64,000 bases of DNA from Candidatus Gastranaerophilales bacterium (GTDB lineage Bacteria > Cyanobacteriota > Vampirovibrionia > Gastranaerophilales > Gastranaerophilaceae), in the NCBI GenBank assembly GCA_944325525.1, contig CALVAK010000001.1, positions 124,001 to 188,000 on the forward strand. Reading direction: 5' to 3'. The notes under the pieces were generated by a model. It did no database searches, was not told the DNA's origin, and worked only from the letters and a program-made list of their open reading frames with translations. Position numbers and translations under genes: made by a program. Below are positions 62,992 to 64,000 of this stretch, piece after piece (position 1 is the first letter of the stretch; each line of letters starts with the position of its first letter).

Positions 62992-64000
62992 CTATTTTGT
63001 TCTTGAAGCTAAATTGTTTAGAATATCTTGAGGTGTTACATTGTGAAGAGCCATATATGTCAGCATATGATAGGTAAGGTCACTTGCTTCCCATTCTAGA
63101 CCGTCTCCTTTTTCAAAATTGACTGATTCAAAAGCTTCTTCCATTATTTTTCGCTGCAATTTAAATTCATCTTTAAATAATTTTGTAGTATATGAATTTT
63201 CAGGCATCTTAGCTTTTCTGTCCAATAAAAGATTGTAAAGCTCATTTATACAAAAATCTTTGTCTTCAAAACAAGAATAACGTCCTGTATGACAGGCATT
63301 TCCTTTCTGCTTTACTTTAAACAGTAATGTATCTTGATCACAGTCAAACTTTGAACTAATTAATTCTTGTGTGTTGCCTGAGGTTAAGCCTTTTGTCCAC
63401 AGTTCTTTTCTTGAACGGCTCCAATATGTTGCAAGACCATCTGTTAATGATTTCCTTAACGATTCTTTGTTTGAATATGCCAGCATTAAAACTTGTTTTG
63501 AGTCTATATCTTGCACAATTGTCGGAATTAATCCGTTTTGTTTTTCAAAATCCATTACTGCAATATACGCATCTTCAAGTTTAACAACACCTGTATATAT
63601 ACACATTCCTAATTGGGTTGAAACATTCATCTTTATAAGTGTTTTTATTTCGTCAATAGAAGAAATCCCGCCGGCAGCAATTAACGTTTTATTTGTCATT
63701 GTACGGATTTTTTTGATTGATTCAATATCCGTTCCCTGCATCATACCTTCTTTATCAACTATAGTATATAAATATCCGCTGCAAAAATTGTCAAAGCGTT
63801 TAACATATTCTTCCGGTGAAGCATTGACTTGAGTTGTCCATCCTTCAACTGTTATTTTTCCCTGTTTTGAATCAATGGCTACGATAACTCTTTCTTTTGG
63901 TAGTTTTGATAAAAATTCTTCATTTGCAGCTGTGCCTATAATAATTTGTTTTGCTCCATTTGCAAGAATTCTTTTTGCTTTATCTATATCTCTAATTCCT
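62992..64000 (-). CDS. hisA-hisI-hisE: Fused HisA-HisI-HisE histidine biosynthesis enzyme (5' end beyond window)
   Basis: One open frame running past the window end. The first visible part is the C-terminal half of HisA, the phosphoribosylformimino-AICAR-ribotide isomerase: [19 protein letters not shown], then [15 protein letters not shown] and [10 protein letters not shown]. It is followed by HisI, phosphoribosyl-AMP cyclohydrolase ([38 protein letters not shown], zinc and active-site cysteines), and then HisE, phosphoribosyl-ATP pyrophosphatase ([23 protein letters not shown]). HisI-HisE fusion is common; adding HisA at the N-terminus is unusual. An internal ATG at 63744 is not the gene start. 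Confidence 0.92.
   Translation of the reverse strand, partial: GIRDIDKAKRILANGAKQIIIGTAANEEFLSKLPKERVIVAIDSKQGKITVEGWTTQVNASPEEYVKRFDNFCSGYLYTIVDKEGMMQGTDIESIKKIRTMTNKTLIAAGGISSIDEIKTLIKMNVSTQLGMCIYTGVVKLEDAYIAVMDFEKQNGLIPTIVQDIDSKQVLMLAYSNKESLRKSLTDGLATYWSRSRKELWTKGLTSGNTQELISSKFDCDQDTLLFKVKQKGNACHTGRYSCFEDKDFCINELYNLLLDRKAKMPENSYTTKLFKDEFKLQRKIMEEAFESVNFEKGDGLEWEASDLTYHMLTYMALHNVTPQDILNNLASRTK

Noticed and set aside
63744..63746. ATG at 63744 as the start of a separate HisIE gene
   Set aside because: The frame continues upstream with clear HisA sequence to the window end, so the ATG is internal.

Overview
The window is AT-rich (about one third G+C by eye), gene-dense bacterial chromosome with short gaps, many 1-20 nt gene overlaps and frequent GTG/TTG starts. 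Gene content points to an anaerobic bacterium with an outer membrane: class III ribonucleotide reductase with its activase, a [4Fe-4S] class I fumarase, ADP-forming acyl-CoA synthetase, a 2-hydroxyacyl-CoA-dehydratase-activase relative, NAD-linked PyrD/PyrK, several radical SAM proteins, a heptosyltransferase-type GT9 and a flagellar-type export operon. This mix, with a DUF512 radical SAM protein shared by Cyanobacteria and Clostridia, fits gut Vampirovibrionia/Melainabacteria (Gastranaerophilales) best. That placement is inference. I saw no rRNA, tRNA, CRISPR, phage or insertion sequence.

Layout. 1-6 kb: fumarase (cut by the window start), a GGGtGRT/NifU-like pair of unknown function and divergent nrdDG, with a Fur-like box between the divergent promoters. 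6-14 kb: acetyl- and acyltransferases, accBC with a good promoter, a GAF-GGDEF-degenerate HD-GYP protein, and GT9. 14.4-18.4 kb: a minus-strand operon of a double-SpoA switch protein, FliO, FliP, a long FliQ, a secreted small protein and FliR. 18.5-25.3 kb: orphan DNA methyltransferase, membrane protein with GT2 glycosyltransferase, acyl-CoA synthetase and a radical SAM protein. 25.4-38 kb: a plus-strand run of padR, DUF512 radical SAM, der, plsY and a malic enzyme carrying a decayed internal duplication, then murF-mraY-murD-ftsW-murG-folC.

38-48.3 kb: a winged-helix protein with a DUF2229 activase-like protein, a His-tailed NifX-like protein, a TPR protein, the trkA-trkH potassium system, and a three-gene membrane cluster (VWA, FHA-like polytopic, zinc ribbon/TonB-C-like) that I cannot assign to a known system. 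48.3-59.4 kb: one minus-strand operon for the whole de novo UMP pathway (pyrK-pyrD-pyrE-pyrB-pyrC-[pyrF-carA]-carB), followed by a small gene and aroA. It is preceded by a strong promoter, a possible 12-residue leader peptide and an attenuator hairpin. 59.5-64 kb: rhodanese, DUF4145 membrane protein, two small unknown proteins, hisD, and a hisA-hisI-hisE fusion cut by the window end.

The strongest points for follow-up are the PyrF-CarA fusion, the pyr leader, the malic enzyme duplication, the GGGtGRT/NifU pair with its Fur-like box, the VWA/FHA/TonB-like cluster, and the unusual features of the flagellar-type export operon.
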